Assembly: GCF_900220975.1 (NCBI RefSeq) | Contig: NZ_OBQD01000032.1 | Span: 1 to 43,570, forward strand | From: Rhizobium subbaraonis | GTDB taxonomy: Bacteria; Pseudomonadota; Alphaproteobacteria; Rhizobiales; Rhizobiaceae | Length of the DNA stretch: 43,570 nt | Direction of reading: 5' to 3' | Shown here: one piece after another, positions 7,981-14,037 of the stretch | Layout of the letters: each line of letters begins with the position of its first letter | Position numbering within the stretch: position 1 is the first letter of the stretch | Translations under genes and position numbers: made by a program | The notes under the pieces: generated by a model | Told to the model about the DNA's origin: nothing | Databases searched by the model: none | What the model saw: only the letters and a program-made list of their open reading frames with translations

Positions 7981-8006
7981 GCGGACGCCTTCGGGCGTCC
8001 GCTTCT
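7981..8006 (+). terminator. Strong UUCG hairpin
   Basis: A perfect 9-bp stem GCGGACGCC / GGCGTCCGC closes a TTCG tetraloop and is followed by only TTCT on the plus strand. It lies just beyond the stop of the minus-strand gene ending at 8032. It may therefore serve as a terminator in either direction, although the T tract is short. Confidence 0.45.
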
Positions 8007-8031
8007 CGTGATCGCCTAGACCGGGAGGTTG

Positions 8032-8289
8032 TCAGGGCCGGCGCTTGAATGACGGAAGAAGCTCAGCCTTGATCAAAATGGGATCCTGCTGTCCCTGCGA
8101 GTAGAGACGGATTATGGCGCTGCCGAGGGCTTGGCCCGCTTCGCTGTCGGCCGCAAAGTTGCACTCGCGCATGCAGTCGTCGAAGATCGCTTGCATGCTG
8201 CTCAAATCATCAGGGCTGAACACATGTTCATTGGCACCAAATGGAAAGACAGGATGGCCGGCGGCATCAAAACGGCGAGACGTTGGCAT
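8032..8289 (-). CDS. Small hypothetical protein, tandem paralogue B
   Basis: 85 residues from an ATG with a near-perfect AGGAGGA ribosome site. It shares 58 of 85 residues with the gene at 7514-7771. The two starts are 518 bases apart, as are the two stops, so the genes are equal-length products of a tandem duplication. Divergence lies mainly near residues 19-23 and 27-31, while MQAIFDDCMREC and AIIRLYSQGQ are fully conserved, which suggests both copies are still under selection. Function unknown. Confidence 0.75.
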   Translation of the reverse strand: MPTSRRFDAAGHPVFPFGANEHVFSPDDLSSMQAIFDDCMRECNFAADSEAGQALGSAIIRLYSQGQQDPILIKAELLPSFKRRP

Positions 8290-8708
8290 GTCTTCCTCCT
8301 AAGTCCGGACGGAAGCCCACCTCTGGCGGTCCCGCCTCCCCCGTCACATGGAGGCGGTCCATAGTGTGCAGCTTACGGGGCTGTCGGCCTATAATGAACA
8401 GCTATGAAGCTAGCGTTCAAGCGGCGAAATTTGACACCTAATCTGCAAATTCGATTTTTGCAGAACCATCTGTCAAAATTGCAGATTTTCGCGTCCGGCT
8501 ACACCGGAAATCTGCGTCCGGCTACAATTGCCACCGGAGCGACGCCGTGTATTGGCTATTGCGTTGGTAGCGGAGGTCCGCTCCGATCACACTCCCCCCG
8601 CAATTTCCGTTCGGGACACGGGCCCTCCCACGATTGTTTTTGCGGGTTTCAGGGCATAACTCGAGGCTCAAACTTGCAAATTAGAAAATCACCGACTTAA
8701 TTGCCAGT
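8290..8708. other. Gene-free stretch with repeated GCGTCCGGCTACA motif
   Basis: I see no convincing gene in this 419-base stretch. It holds GCGAAATTTGACAC (8424-8437), TTCGCGTCCGGCTACA (8488-8503) and a second GCGTCCGGCTACA (8514-8526) as closely spaced direct repeats, with related sequence at 7893-7941. Multiple short direct repeats of this sort occur at the ends of some insertion sequences, such as the IS21 family. No transposase remains, so this is at most a remnant. The stretch is more A/T-rich than the flanking genes. Confidence 0.35.
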
Positions 8709-8879
8709 ATGAGCAAGCCTCAAGACCTTTTGCGAGCAATTGAAGCTCGGCGACTGCGCGGCGAACTGATGGATGAGGCGTGGCAGAAGCTTCGCCGGTC
8801 ACTGCAGGGCGCACTATACAGAGAGGCACGCTTCCCCTGGCGGTCGCTCGGCCCGCGTACCAAACACGGTGCGCGATGA
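8709..8879 (+). CDS. Small basic 56-aa protein coupled to the DUF2441-like gene
   Basis: Fifty-six residues starting MSKPQDLLRAIEARR, predicted largely helical and Arg-rich. Its TGA overlaps the ATG of the next gene as ATGA (8876-8879), the same coupling seen in real operons in this window. The ribosome site is weak. There is no recognised family. The size and coupling would fit a partner or antitoxin-like protein for the downstream product, but that is speculation. Confidence 0.45.
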   Translation: MSKPQDLLRAIEARRLRGELMDEAWQKLRRSLQGALYREARFPWRSLGPRTKHGAR

Positions 8880-9385
8880 GCCTCCCCGCCGGAGCTTTCT
8901 GCGCAAACACAATTGGCTTTTGGTGCAATCGATTTAGGCACGCCCCGGGTGCGGCAATCCTACCGGGAAATTGGGGCCGCATTATCAAGACGATCGGTCC
9001 CTCGCACACCCACTACGCTCGCGAAGTGGCAATGGAGGCCCATCGCACGGCCCATCATCCCGGTAAGCCATCCCGATTTAACTGCAATTTTCTGTGCGGC
9101 TCGATCGAGCATGCAAGGTGGTACAAGCGCAATTATCAGCCAGAAGATCACATATATGAGGTGCGCTTCGACAGTCTCAACTACGCCTATCATCAAGGGA
9201 TGATTATGTGCATTCCACCTCTACGGGGGAAGTCTGATGAAGATGCGGTCAGGCACTATTGGAATTGCGACCTAGGCGTTTACCCTGACCACGAGCCTTC
9301 GATCCAGCCAATTGAGATCCTAACGATGTCCCCAATGCTTGTTCTCGGTAACGTTGATCCGGGTGGGCCGACCGCGGAGCACTGA
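8876..9385 (+). CDS. DUF2441-like protein
   Basis: About 169 residues if the ATG overlapping the upstream stop is used; a longer GTG version from 8780 is possible. The pattern LPGNWGRII, then AREVAMEAHR, KPSRFNCNF, EHARWY, IYEVRFDS, a YW near the end and a MSPMLVLG terminus matches what I know of DUF2441 proteins, which have no established function. No signal peptide is evident. A terminator hairpin follows the stop by 10 bases, so this and the preceding small gene form a compact unit. Confidence 0.65.
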   Translation: MSLPAGAFCANTIGFWCNRFRHAPGAAILPGNWGRIIKTIGPSHTHYAREVAMEAHRTAHHPGKPSRFNCNFLCGSIEHARWYKRNYQPEDHIYEVRFDSLNYAYHQGMIMCIPPLRGKSDEDAVRHYWNCDLGVYPDHEPSIQPIEILTMSPMLVLGNVDPGGPTAEH

Positions 9386-9389
9386 ACGC

Positions 9390-9430
9390 AAAAAAGCCCC
9401 CCCGCCGCAACCGCAGCGAGGGGGCTTTAA
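9390..9430 (+). terminator. Rho-independent terminator after the DUF2441-like gene
   Basis: G/C arms GCCCCCCCGC (9396-9405) and GCGAGGGGGC (9416-9425) pair with one mismatch around a ten-base loop. TTTAAAA follows on the plus strand and AAAAAA precedes, so the hairpin could act on both strands. Confidence 0.7.
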
Positions 9431-9501
9431 AATTGGTGTTGAACTGGTGATTGCGCCGCGCTTAATTGTGCCAACACTTTTGCACAACTGAGGAGGCGCA
9501 T

Positions 9502-9792
9502 GTGGGGACTGTCATTAGGAAAGAAGTACGAAAGAGAGGGTTCTTCGGCTGGGTGTTCCTGACCCTATTTATCGTTTTCAACCTTTTCATGCTCTTTTCC
9601 GTCTTCGCCGGCGCCAATGGCGCCAGCCAGGTTCCCGCCACGACAGAGCTTGAGCAGTCGGCGAAGGCCGTGGGCTCCGTCATCGGTATTGGTTTGCTTC
9701 TTTTTGTTTGGGCCTGCGGCTCAATCGTGCTCGGGCTCCTCGCGCTTGTGACCCGCGGCCAGAAGACAATCGTTGAAGAGGTGTCGGCATGA
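9502..9792 (+). CDS. Small two-helix membrane protein
   Basis: About 96 residues from a GTG with a GAGGAGG ribosome site; an in-frame ATG at 9466 is an alternative without a good site. Two hydrophobic spans are visible: GWVFLTLFIVFNLFMLF near the N-terminus, and VGSVIGIGLLLFVWACG with the following residues towards the C-terminus. The N-terminus is basic (RKEVRKRG). It overlaps the next gene by ATGA, so the two are co-translated. A weak promoter-like TTGAAC-17-TTAATT occurs at 9439-9467. I do not recognise the family. Its position beside a lysis region allows a membrane role in lysis or exclusion, unproven. Confidence 0.65.
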   Translation: MGTVIRKEVRKRGFFGWVFLTLFIVFNLFMLFSVFAGANGASQVPATTELEQSAKAVGSVIGIGLLLFVWACGSIVLGLLALVTRGQKTIVEEVSA

Positions 9793-10103
9793 GAGCGTTG
9801 CTTTGCGTGGGGGCGCTCGCGCTCGGGTTCGTCGCTCCGCCCGCGGGTGCAGCAATGGGGCTGGAAGAGATGCAGGCCGCGAGCGGTTTGGCCGACATCC
9901 TCACGAGCGCTGAACACTGCGGCTATACGGTCGACGATCAGGCTCTTCAAAACTACTTCGTGGCAAAGAAACTGGACACACCCGAGATACTCGCCTTCAT
10001 CAAGGACAGCATGGCGGGCAAGAAGTTTTCCGAAAAGCCTAACTCCTCCGAATGCACCCTTTCGCGCAGCACTGCCGCGTCGATCGGGGTAATCGCTCAG
10101 TAA
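9789..10103 (+). CDS. Secreted hypothetical protein
   Basis: 104 residues with a clear N-terminal signal peptide (basic MR, hydrophobic core to about residue 18, AGA cleavage motif near 19-21). The mature part is short and mixed charged, with two cysteines (HCGY and SECTL) that could form a disulfide in the periplasm. It is coupled by ATGA to the membrane protein upstream, and the two may act together at the envelope. Convergent hairpins follow the stop. No family recognised. Confidence 0.65.
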   Translation: MRALLCVGALALGFVAPPAGAAMGLEEMQAASGLADILTSAEHCGYTVDDQALQNYFVAKKLDTPEILAFIKDSMAGKKFSEKPNSSECTLSRSTAASIGVIAQ

Positions 10104-10108
10104 AGGAA

Positions 10109-10173
10109 CAGGGCGGCGGCCGGCAAGGAAACGACCGCCGCCCCTGTGCGCTCTACCCGCCGCGGAGAGCGCA
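10109..10173. terminator. Two hairpins between convergent genes
   Basis: The first stem pairs CAGGGCGGCGG (10109-10119) with CCGCCGCCCCTG (10135-10146). The second pairs TGCGCTCT (10147-10154) perfectly with AGAGCGCA (10166-10173). They lie between a plus-strand stop at 10103 and a minus-strand stop at 10179, the expected place for bidirectional termination. Neither has a good T tract. Confidence 0.5.
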
Positions 10174-10178
10174 CGAAC

Positions 10179-10517
10179 TCAAGACCACGGCATTCCGAAC
10201 TTCGCCGCGAGCCATTTTCCAATTGCTGCCGTGGATGCCCCGATCATTCCCGCCAGGAACATCGTGAGCATCCAAGCGCCGATAAAGCGCTCTTTCCATT
10301 TCTTGATTTCAGCGATTGTTGGCCCCGCCGCGTCCATTTTCGCTTTAAGATCCGCGACCTCGCGCCGACTTTCCGCCGCATCCTCGCGCACTTTCTCAAG
10401 CTCGGAATACATCCGAGATCTGCCTTGCTTGTTATCCTCGTTGCCATCCCGGACCGCTTCGGTGAGCGCTTTCACCTCTCCTTCAAGCCGGCCGATAGCC
10501 CTTTCAGTGCTGTCCAT
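10179..10517 (-). CDS. DUF1515-like membrane-anchored coiled-coil protein (lysis region)
   Basis: 112 residues. Residues 1-75 are a charged helical or coiled-coil segment (EGEVKALTEAV, ELEKVREDAAESRREVADLKAK). One transmembrane helix follows near residues 82-105 (FIGAWMLTMFLAGMIGAST). The arrangement matches DUF1515-type proteins that I know from rhizobial genomes and phages. It is the last gene of the endolysin and holin-like group, so a holin or inner-membrane spanin role is plausible. There is no lipoprotein partner on the same strand. Confidence 0.7.
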   Translation of the reverse strand: MDSTERAIGRLEGEVKALTEAVRDGNEDNKQGRSRMYSELEKVREDAAESRREVADLKAKMDAAGPTIAEIKKWKERFIGAWMLTMFLAGMIGASTAAIGKWLAAKFGMPWS

Positions 10518-10586
10518 CGCCGCACTGCCCCTTTCCTCGTATTGTGGCAGGGGCCGCCGAGACCATGCTCGACAGCCCGGCGTCGC

Positions 10587-11102
10587 TCAGCCCGCGGTGT
10601 ATTTCACACCGACCGTCGCCGGCGCGGGGGGCAGGAATTCCGATAGCTTGGCATCAATCGCCTCGGAGACCCTCTCCTCGTCAACGCCGAAATAGCGGAT
10701 GGCATCTGGAACCGCCGCAAGGACATAACGCAGGCCCTCCGCAACGAGTTCAGAGCGAACGTCGACCTTCACCTTCCCGGCGTGCTTCTGTGCATAGGCG
10801 AAACCAGCAAGGGCGCCGTTACGGACGGCGGTTTGAAACGCCTCTCGGTGCCTGGCTTCGACCGAGACGCGCATGTAACGCTCGACCAGCATGTAGAGCC
10901 GCCCGGCGACGAGGCCGATCACGGCGGTCACCGCCTCGACGATGTAGGGGCGGAAGGGATCGATGAGATCCGACAGGCTGAACACGGTGCCCGACGGCTC
11001 CGCGGCGATCGCGGCCGGGACGCTGGAAATCAGGATCAGGCAAGACATCGCAAGGCATCCGAGCGCAGCGCAAAGCGCCGCCCCGAGGCGGTTGAACTTC
11101 AT
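10587..11102 (-). CDS. Putative holin-like membrane protein
   Basis: 171 residues from the ATG at 11102; an upstream GTG at 11153 seems less likely. The hydrophobic N-terminus (LGAALCAALGCLAMSCLILISS, ending AAIAAE) looks like a signal or first membrane helix. A second hydrophobic span (YIVEAVTAVIGLVAGRLYM) lies near residues 53-71. The rest is a soluble helical domain. It sits between the endolysin and the DUF1515-like gene. The endolysin lacks a signal peptide, so a holin is needed nearby and this is a good candidate. The family is not certain. Confidence 0.6.
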   Translation of the reverse strand: MKFNRLGAALCAALGCLAMSCLILISSVPAAIAAEPSGTVFSLSDLIDPFRPYIVEAVTAVIGLVAGRLYMLVERYMRVSVEARHREAFQTAVRNGALAGFAYAQKHAGKVKVDVRSELVAEGLRYVLAAVPDAIRYFGVDEERVSEAIDAKLSEFLPPAPATVGVKYTAG

Positions 11103-11153
11103 GGTGGTTCTCCTTGAAAGCGGCCCGCGGGATTGCAAGCCGGGATTGGGCAA

Positions 11154-11915
11154 TCAAGCGGCGAGGCCGAGTTGATCCTGCCGGACGTTGAACGACGGGC
11201 ACGCCTTCGCGGCGTACTCGTTATGGCCGGTGACCTTCTTGATGCCGTGATGCTTGGCGCGCAGCTGGGCGGTCAACCACAACAGAGAAGTGCGCTGCGC
11301 CGGCGTGCGGGTATCTTTCGCGGTCTTCCCGTCGGCCGAAACGCCGCCGACATAGGAGACCCCGATCGTCCCCGTGTTGTGCCCTTCGACGTGCGCCCCG
11401 ATTTGACCGACCGGGCGGCCAAGCATGATGCGGCCATCGCGGTAGATCACGTAGTGGTACCCGACGTCGGAGAAACCTCGTTGCTTATGCCAAGCCCGGA
11501 TGTCGGCGACCGTGTAATCGCGCCCCTCCGGCGTGGCGGTGCAGTGGACGATGATCTCCGAGATCGGACGCGCCGTGTCGAGCAAGACGAGGCTTGCAAC
11601 GTTCGGCGGCGGCGCCGCGCGATCGACCTGGGGCGCTGTCGCCGGCGGATGTCCACCCATTGCGCTCTTGTCAGGCTCCGGCCGGCCCGGCGAAATCGGC
11701 CCGGCGGCCCGCTTGAGCGCGGTGATCGTCTGGGTGCCGGCCTTGCCGTCAACCACAAGGCCAGCCTTCGACTGGAAAAATCTCACGGCGGTATCCGTCT
11801 TACCGCCGAAATCGCCGTCAACGCCTAGGGGCGGCGTCGCGCCTGCGACGTTGAGCAGCGCTTGCAGTTCGCGGACGCGGGCGCCGCGAGATCCGATTGC
11901 GAGAAACGATGTCAT
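11154..11915 (-). CDS. Endolysin: peptidoglycan-binding plus N-acetylmuramoyl-L-alanine amidase
   Basis: 253 residues from the ATG at 11915. The N-terminal domain (about 1-70) is a peptidoglycan-binding type 1 repeat (GSRGARVRELQALL, then GVDGDFGGKT and GKAGTQTITAL). A Pro/Ala-rich linker leads to an Amidase_2 domain (about 115-245). Its expected zinc ligands are the His of IIVHCTA, the His of VTGHNEYA and the Cys of KACPSF; GYHYVIYRDG is the conserved core strand. The enzyme cuts the stem peptide from muramic acid at the end of infection. There is no signal peptide, so release depends on a holin. A terminator-like hairpin lies just upstream. Confidence 0.92.
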   Translation of the reverse strand: MTSFLAIGSRGARVRELQALLNVAGATPPLGVDGDFGGKTDTAVRFFQSKAGLVVDGKAGTQTITALKRAAGPISPGRPEPDKSAMGGHPPATAPQVDRAAPPPNVASLVLLDTARPISEIIVHCTATPEGRDYTVADIRAWHKQRGFSDVGYHYVIYRDGRIMLGRPVGQIGAHVEGHNTGTIGVSYVGGVSADGKTAKDTRTPAQRTSLLWLTAQLRAKHHGIKKVTGHNEYAAKACPSFNVRQDQLGLAA

Positions 11916-11931
11916 TTTATGCACCTTTAAC

Positions 11932-11958
11932 GAAAAAGCCCCGGCTACTGCCGAGGCT
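11932..11958 (-). terminator. Terminator-like hairpin upstream of the endolysin
   Basis: On the minus strand GCCTCGGC, loop AGTA, GCCGGGGC (one G-U pair) is followed by TTTTTC. It lies between late gene D and the endolysin, immediately before the endolysin ribosome site. It would terminate or attenuate transcription coming from the tail genes. Confidence 0.6.
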
Positions 11959-12077
11959 TCAAGTTGTTCTTGACTAGAGGAGTAGTCGCAGGTCTTTTCC
12001 GGAGAGGTGCCACCTGCCATTGCGGTGGCAGAGGGAGCGCCACTCAAACGTGGCGGGCGATGGAAGTGGGGCGAAAG

Positions 12078-12338
12078 ATGCGACTGAAGCTAAAAATCAT
12101 GCCTGCTGTTCTTCTGTTCTCAGTTGGTGGTTGCGCCGCCTCGTCGCCAACGCCAGCACCTGTCGTTGGGGCATCAACGGAAAGAACCCGCTGCGAGGTT
12201 GTTGCCGAGGCCCTCACCGATCCGCGTGCCACATCGCAAACGCGCGAAGTTGCTATGGAGGTCGGAAGGAACCACGGCTGCTTTGGAAGCCCCCAACCGC
12301 AGAAGATCCAGATTGAACAGACGATTAAAGTTCAGTAA
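12078..12338 (+). CDS. Putative small lipoprotein on the opposite strand
   Basis: 86 residues from the ATG at 12078; a start six codons upstream is possible. The N-terminus MRLKLKIMPAVLLFSVGGC is a lipoprotein signal with a VGGC lipobox, followed by a Ser/Pro-rich linker and a short domain with two more Cys. It lies on the plus strand, convergent with late gene D, whose stop is 5 bases away, and inside an otherwise minus-strand late region. This is typical of a moron gene. A TTGACT hexamer occurs about 100 bases upstream, without a good -10. It could be a surface-exclusion or lysis accessory lipoprotein. Confidence 0.6.
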   Translation: MRLKLKIMPAVLLFSVGGCAASSPTPAPVVGASTERTRCEVVAEALTDPRATSQTREVAMEVGRNHGCFGSPQPQKIQIEQTIKVQ

Positions 12339-12343
12339 CGACC

Positions 12344-13372
12344 CTATCGCCCATCTATCCCTGCGGTGCCCTGTGGTTGCTTGAGCGAGAGGGTCGTGGA
12401 GAAGCCGCCGCGCGAGTATTCGTGGTCGACGCTATCGATACGATAGCTGCCGTCGATGCCTGGCCGAGCGCCGGCGATAATGCAAAGCCCCTCCGGCTGC
12501 GCCATCACATTGCCCTCAATTACAACGGTGCCCTCGCCTGCCCCGCGTTCGCTCTCGGTCTTGTCGTTCGCGACCTTTTGCTTCGCCTGCTCCTCGTCCG
12601 GCTCGGCGTACCGCGATGTCAACTCGGCATCGGCGTCCTCGATCGTCGTCTCTGCCTCGACCTCTTTCCACTTCGCCTCTTTCGCGTCGTAGAAACGAGC
12701 TCGCACCTTCTTGAAGCGAGGGCGGCCGAGGAAGGGAGCGACGTCCCAAGTTTGCAGGTTCACGCCACGTTGGGCGATTACGGTAGCGAGGGCGGCCCCG
12801 CCCGGCGCTGTGCCGCCGTTCCTCTTCGCCAGTACTGCCGTTGTTCCGCTTATTTTGAAGGTGCCGCCGAGCTCGCTTGCCAGGCGCTCGCCGAGCGCAA
12901 TAAAGCTCTCGTCGTCCATGCGCTCATATGGACGCTTGATCGACGCGAATTCAGGATCGACCTTGACGTCAGATATCCCTGCGTCTTTTCCCGCTTCCGT
13001 CAGGATCTCTTGAATGGTCTTCTGGTCGAAGTGGCGTTGCTGCGGTTGCTTCGCCTTCCCCTTGCTGTCGAACCCTTTGGCGCTAACGACGACCGTCATG
13101 CCGCCCCCGCGAGTGCCGCGGCTGCGGACCTCGTCGACCGTGCCCGAGAACACGAGGCCGACGCCAGTTTCGGCGAACCCCAGCATCACGGCGATGAGCG
13201 CGCCGGCCTGCGGTAGAGCAATCTGCCCACCCCGGTCATCGAGTTCGATGGAGGCGGTATCCCCGGAAGAACCGGCCTTATCGCTTACCCGGATCGAGAT
13301 GACATATCGCGCCAAGCCCGCCGTCATGTCCGCGCCGTTGATCATCACGGCAAAGATCGCCCTTTTGCTCAT
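12344..13372 (-). CDS. D: Phage late control gene D / baseplate hub protein
   Basis: 342 residues. The protein has the profile of P2 gpD: a beta-rich N-terminus (ISIRVSDKAG then DTASIELDDRGG), an E-R---ELGG stretch and a beta-rich C-terminal domain ending in the YRIDSVDHEYSRGGFSTTLSLK pattern. The family forms the baseplate hub that links tube and spike, equivalent to T4 gp27. It is the last of the tail genes, directly after gpX (3-base gap), as in P2-like phages. It converges with the lipoprotein gene. Confidence 0.88.
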   Translation of the reverse strand: MSKRAIFAVMINGADMTAGLARYVISIRVSDKAGSSGDTASIELDDRGGQIALPQAGALIAVMLGFAETGVGLVFSGTVDEVRSRGTRGGGMTVVVSAKGFDSKGKAKQPQQRHFDQKTIQEILTEAGKDAGISDVKVDPEFASIKRPYERMDDESFIALGERLASELGGTFKISGTTAVLAKRNGGTAPGGAALATVIAQRGVNLQTWDVAPFLGRPRFKKVRARFYDAKEAKWKEVEAETTIEDADAELTSRYAEPDEEQAKQKVANDKTESERGAGEGTVVIEGNVMAQPEGLCIIAGARPGIDGSYRIDSVDHEYSRGGFSTTLSLKQPQGTAGIDGR

Positions 13373-13375
13373 CGC

Positions 13376-13609
13376 CTAGCTCCACAAACGAACGACGTCG
13401 ATCTTGTTCCCGGCGCGCTGGGTGGACACCGGCAGTAAGATCTCAGTCCCGACGGCGAGGAAGCTGCTGGCGCTCGCCACGTTGGGATTGATCGCAAGGA
13501 TCTGCTCGACCAGTCCCGGCATCGGCTGACGAAAGCGGCGCCAGACCATGAGCGAGAGCGTCAAACCCTCGCCCTGGACGGTAATCGTCTCGATAACCTC
13601 GTTGCTCAT
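13376..13609 (-). CDS. X: Tail protein X (LysM-like)
   Basis: 77 residues. The short sequence shows a LysM-like fold typical of P2 gpX: an N-terminal strand with a Gly, a central ILAINPNVA segment, then GTEILLPV. These proteins sit at the baseplate or tail end and contact peptidoglycan or neighbouring tail parts. The start was chosen because ATGA overlaps the stop of gene U. Gene order U-X-D matches P2. Confidence 0.88.
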   Translation of the reverse strand: MSNEVIETITVQGEGLTLSLMVWRRFRQPMPGLVEQILAINPNVASASSFLAVGTEILLPVSTQRAGNKIDVVRLWS

Positions 13610-14037
13610 TGGAATAGCCCGATGATGTTGGAGATAACGGAGAAGAACGCGCCAGCGGCCGGCTTGCCTGCCCGACGTAGGGTGATCGTGACCTCGATCA
13701 CCTGACCCACGCCGCGCGCGTCGAGGTACGTCGACCGCTCGGCGACACTCTCGATCACGTGCCATCCGAAGGGGGTGCCGTCTCCGCGCATGAGGTATTG
13801 CGGCTGGCCGGATGCCCGCATCTGGTGAAGGTGATCAAGTTCCGACAAGCCACCGAGCTTTCGGGGCAAAAGCTGCCCCGAAAGCGTCATCTTGTTCGCC
13901 CCCTCGCCGACATACTCCATCGGTGGCTCGGCGCCGATCACCGGCTTCGCGACGAAATCCGTCGTCGCGTCGCGCGAAACCTGCGAAACGTTGAAGGGCG
14001 CGACCTTTATGGACAGCGACCCGAGCGCATAAATCAT
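13606..14037 (-). CDS. U: Tail protein U
   Basis: 143 residues, like P2 gpU. Diagnostic stretches are PPMEYVGEGANKMTLSGQLLP in the middle and YLDARGVGQVIEVTITLRRAG in the second half. Such proteins act late in contractile tail assembly, near the baseplate. The start overlaps the tape measure stop and the stop overlaps gpX, so T-U-X-D is one coupled unit. Confidence 0.9.
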   Translation of the reverse strand: MIYALGSLSIKVAPFNVSQVSRDATTDFVAKPVIGAEPPMEYVGEGANKMTLSGQLLPRKLGGLSELDHLHQMRASGQPQYLMRGDGTPFGWHVIESVAERSTYLDARGVGQVIEVTITLRRAGKPAAGAFFSVISNIIGLFQ

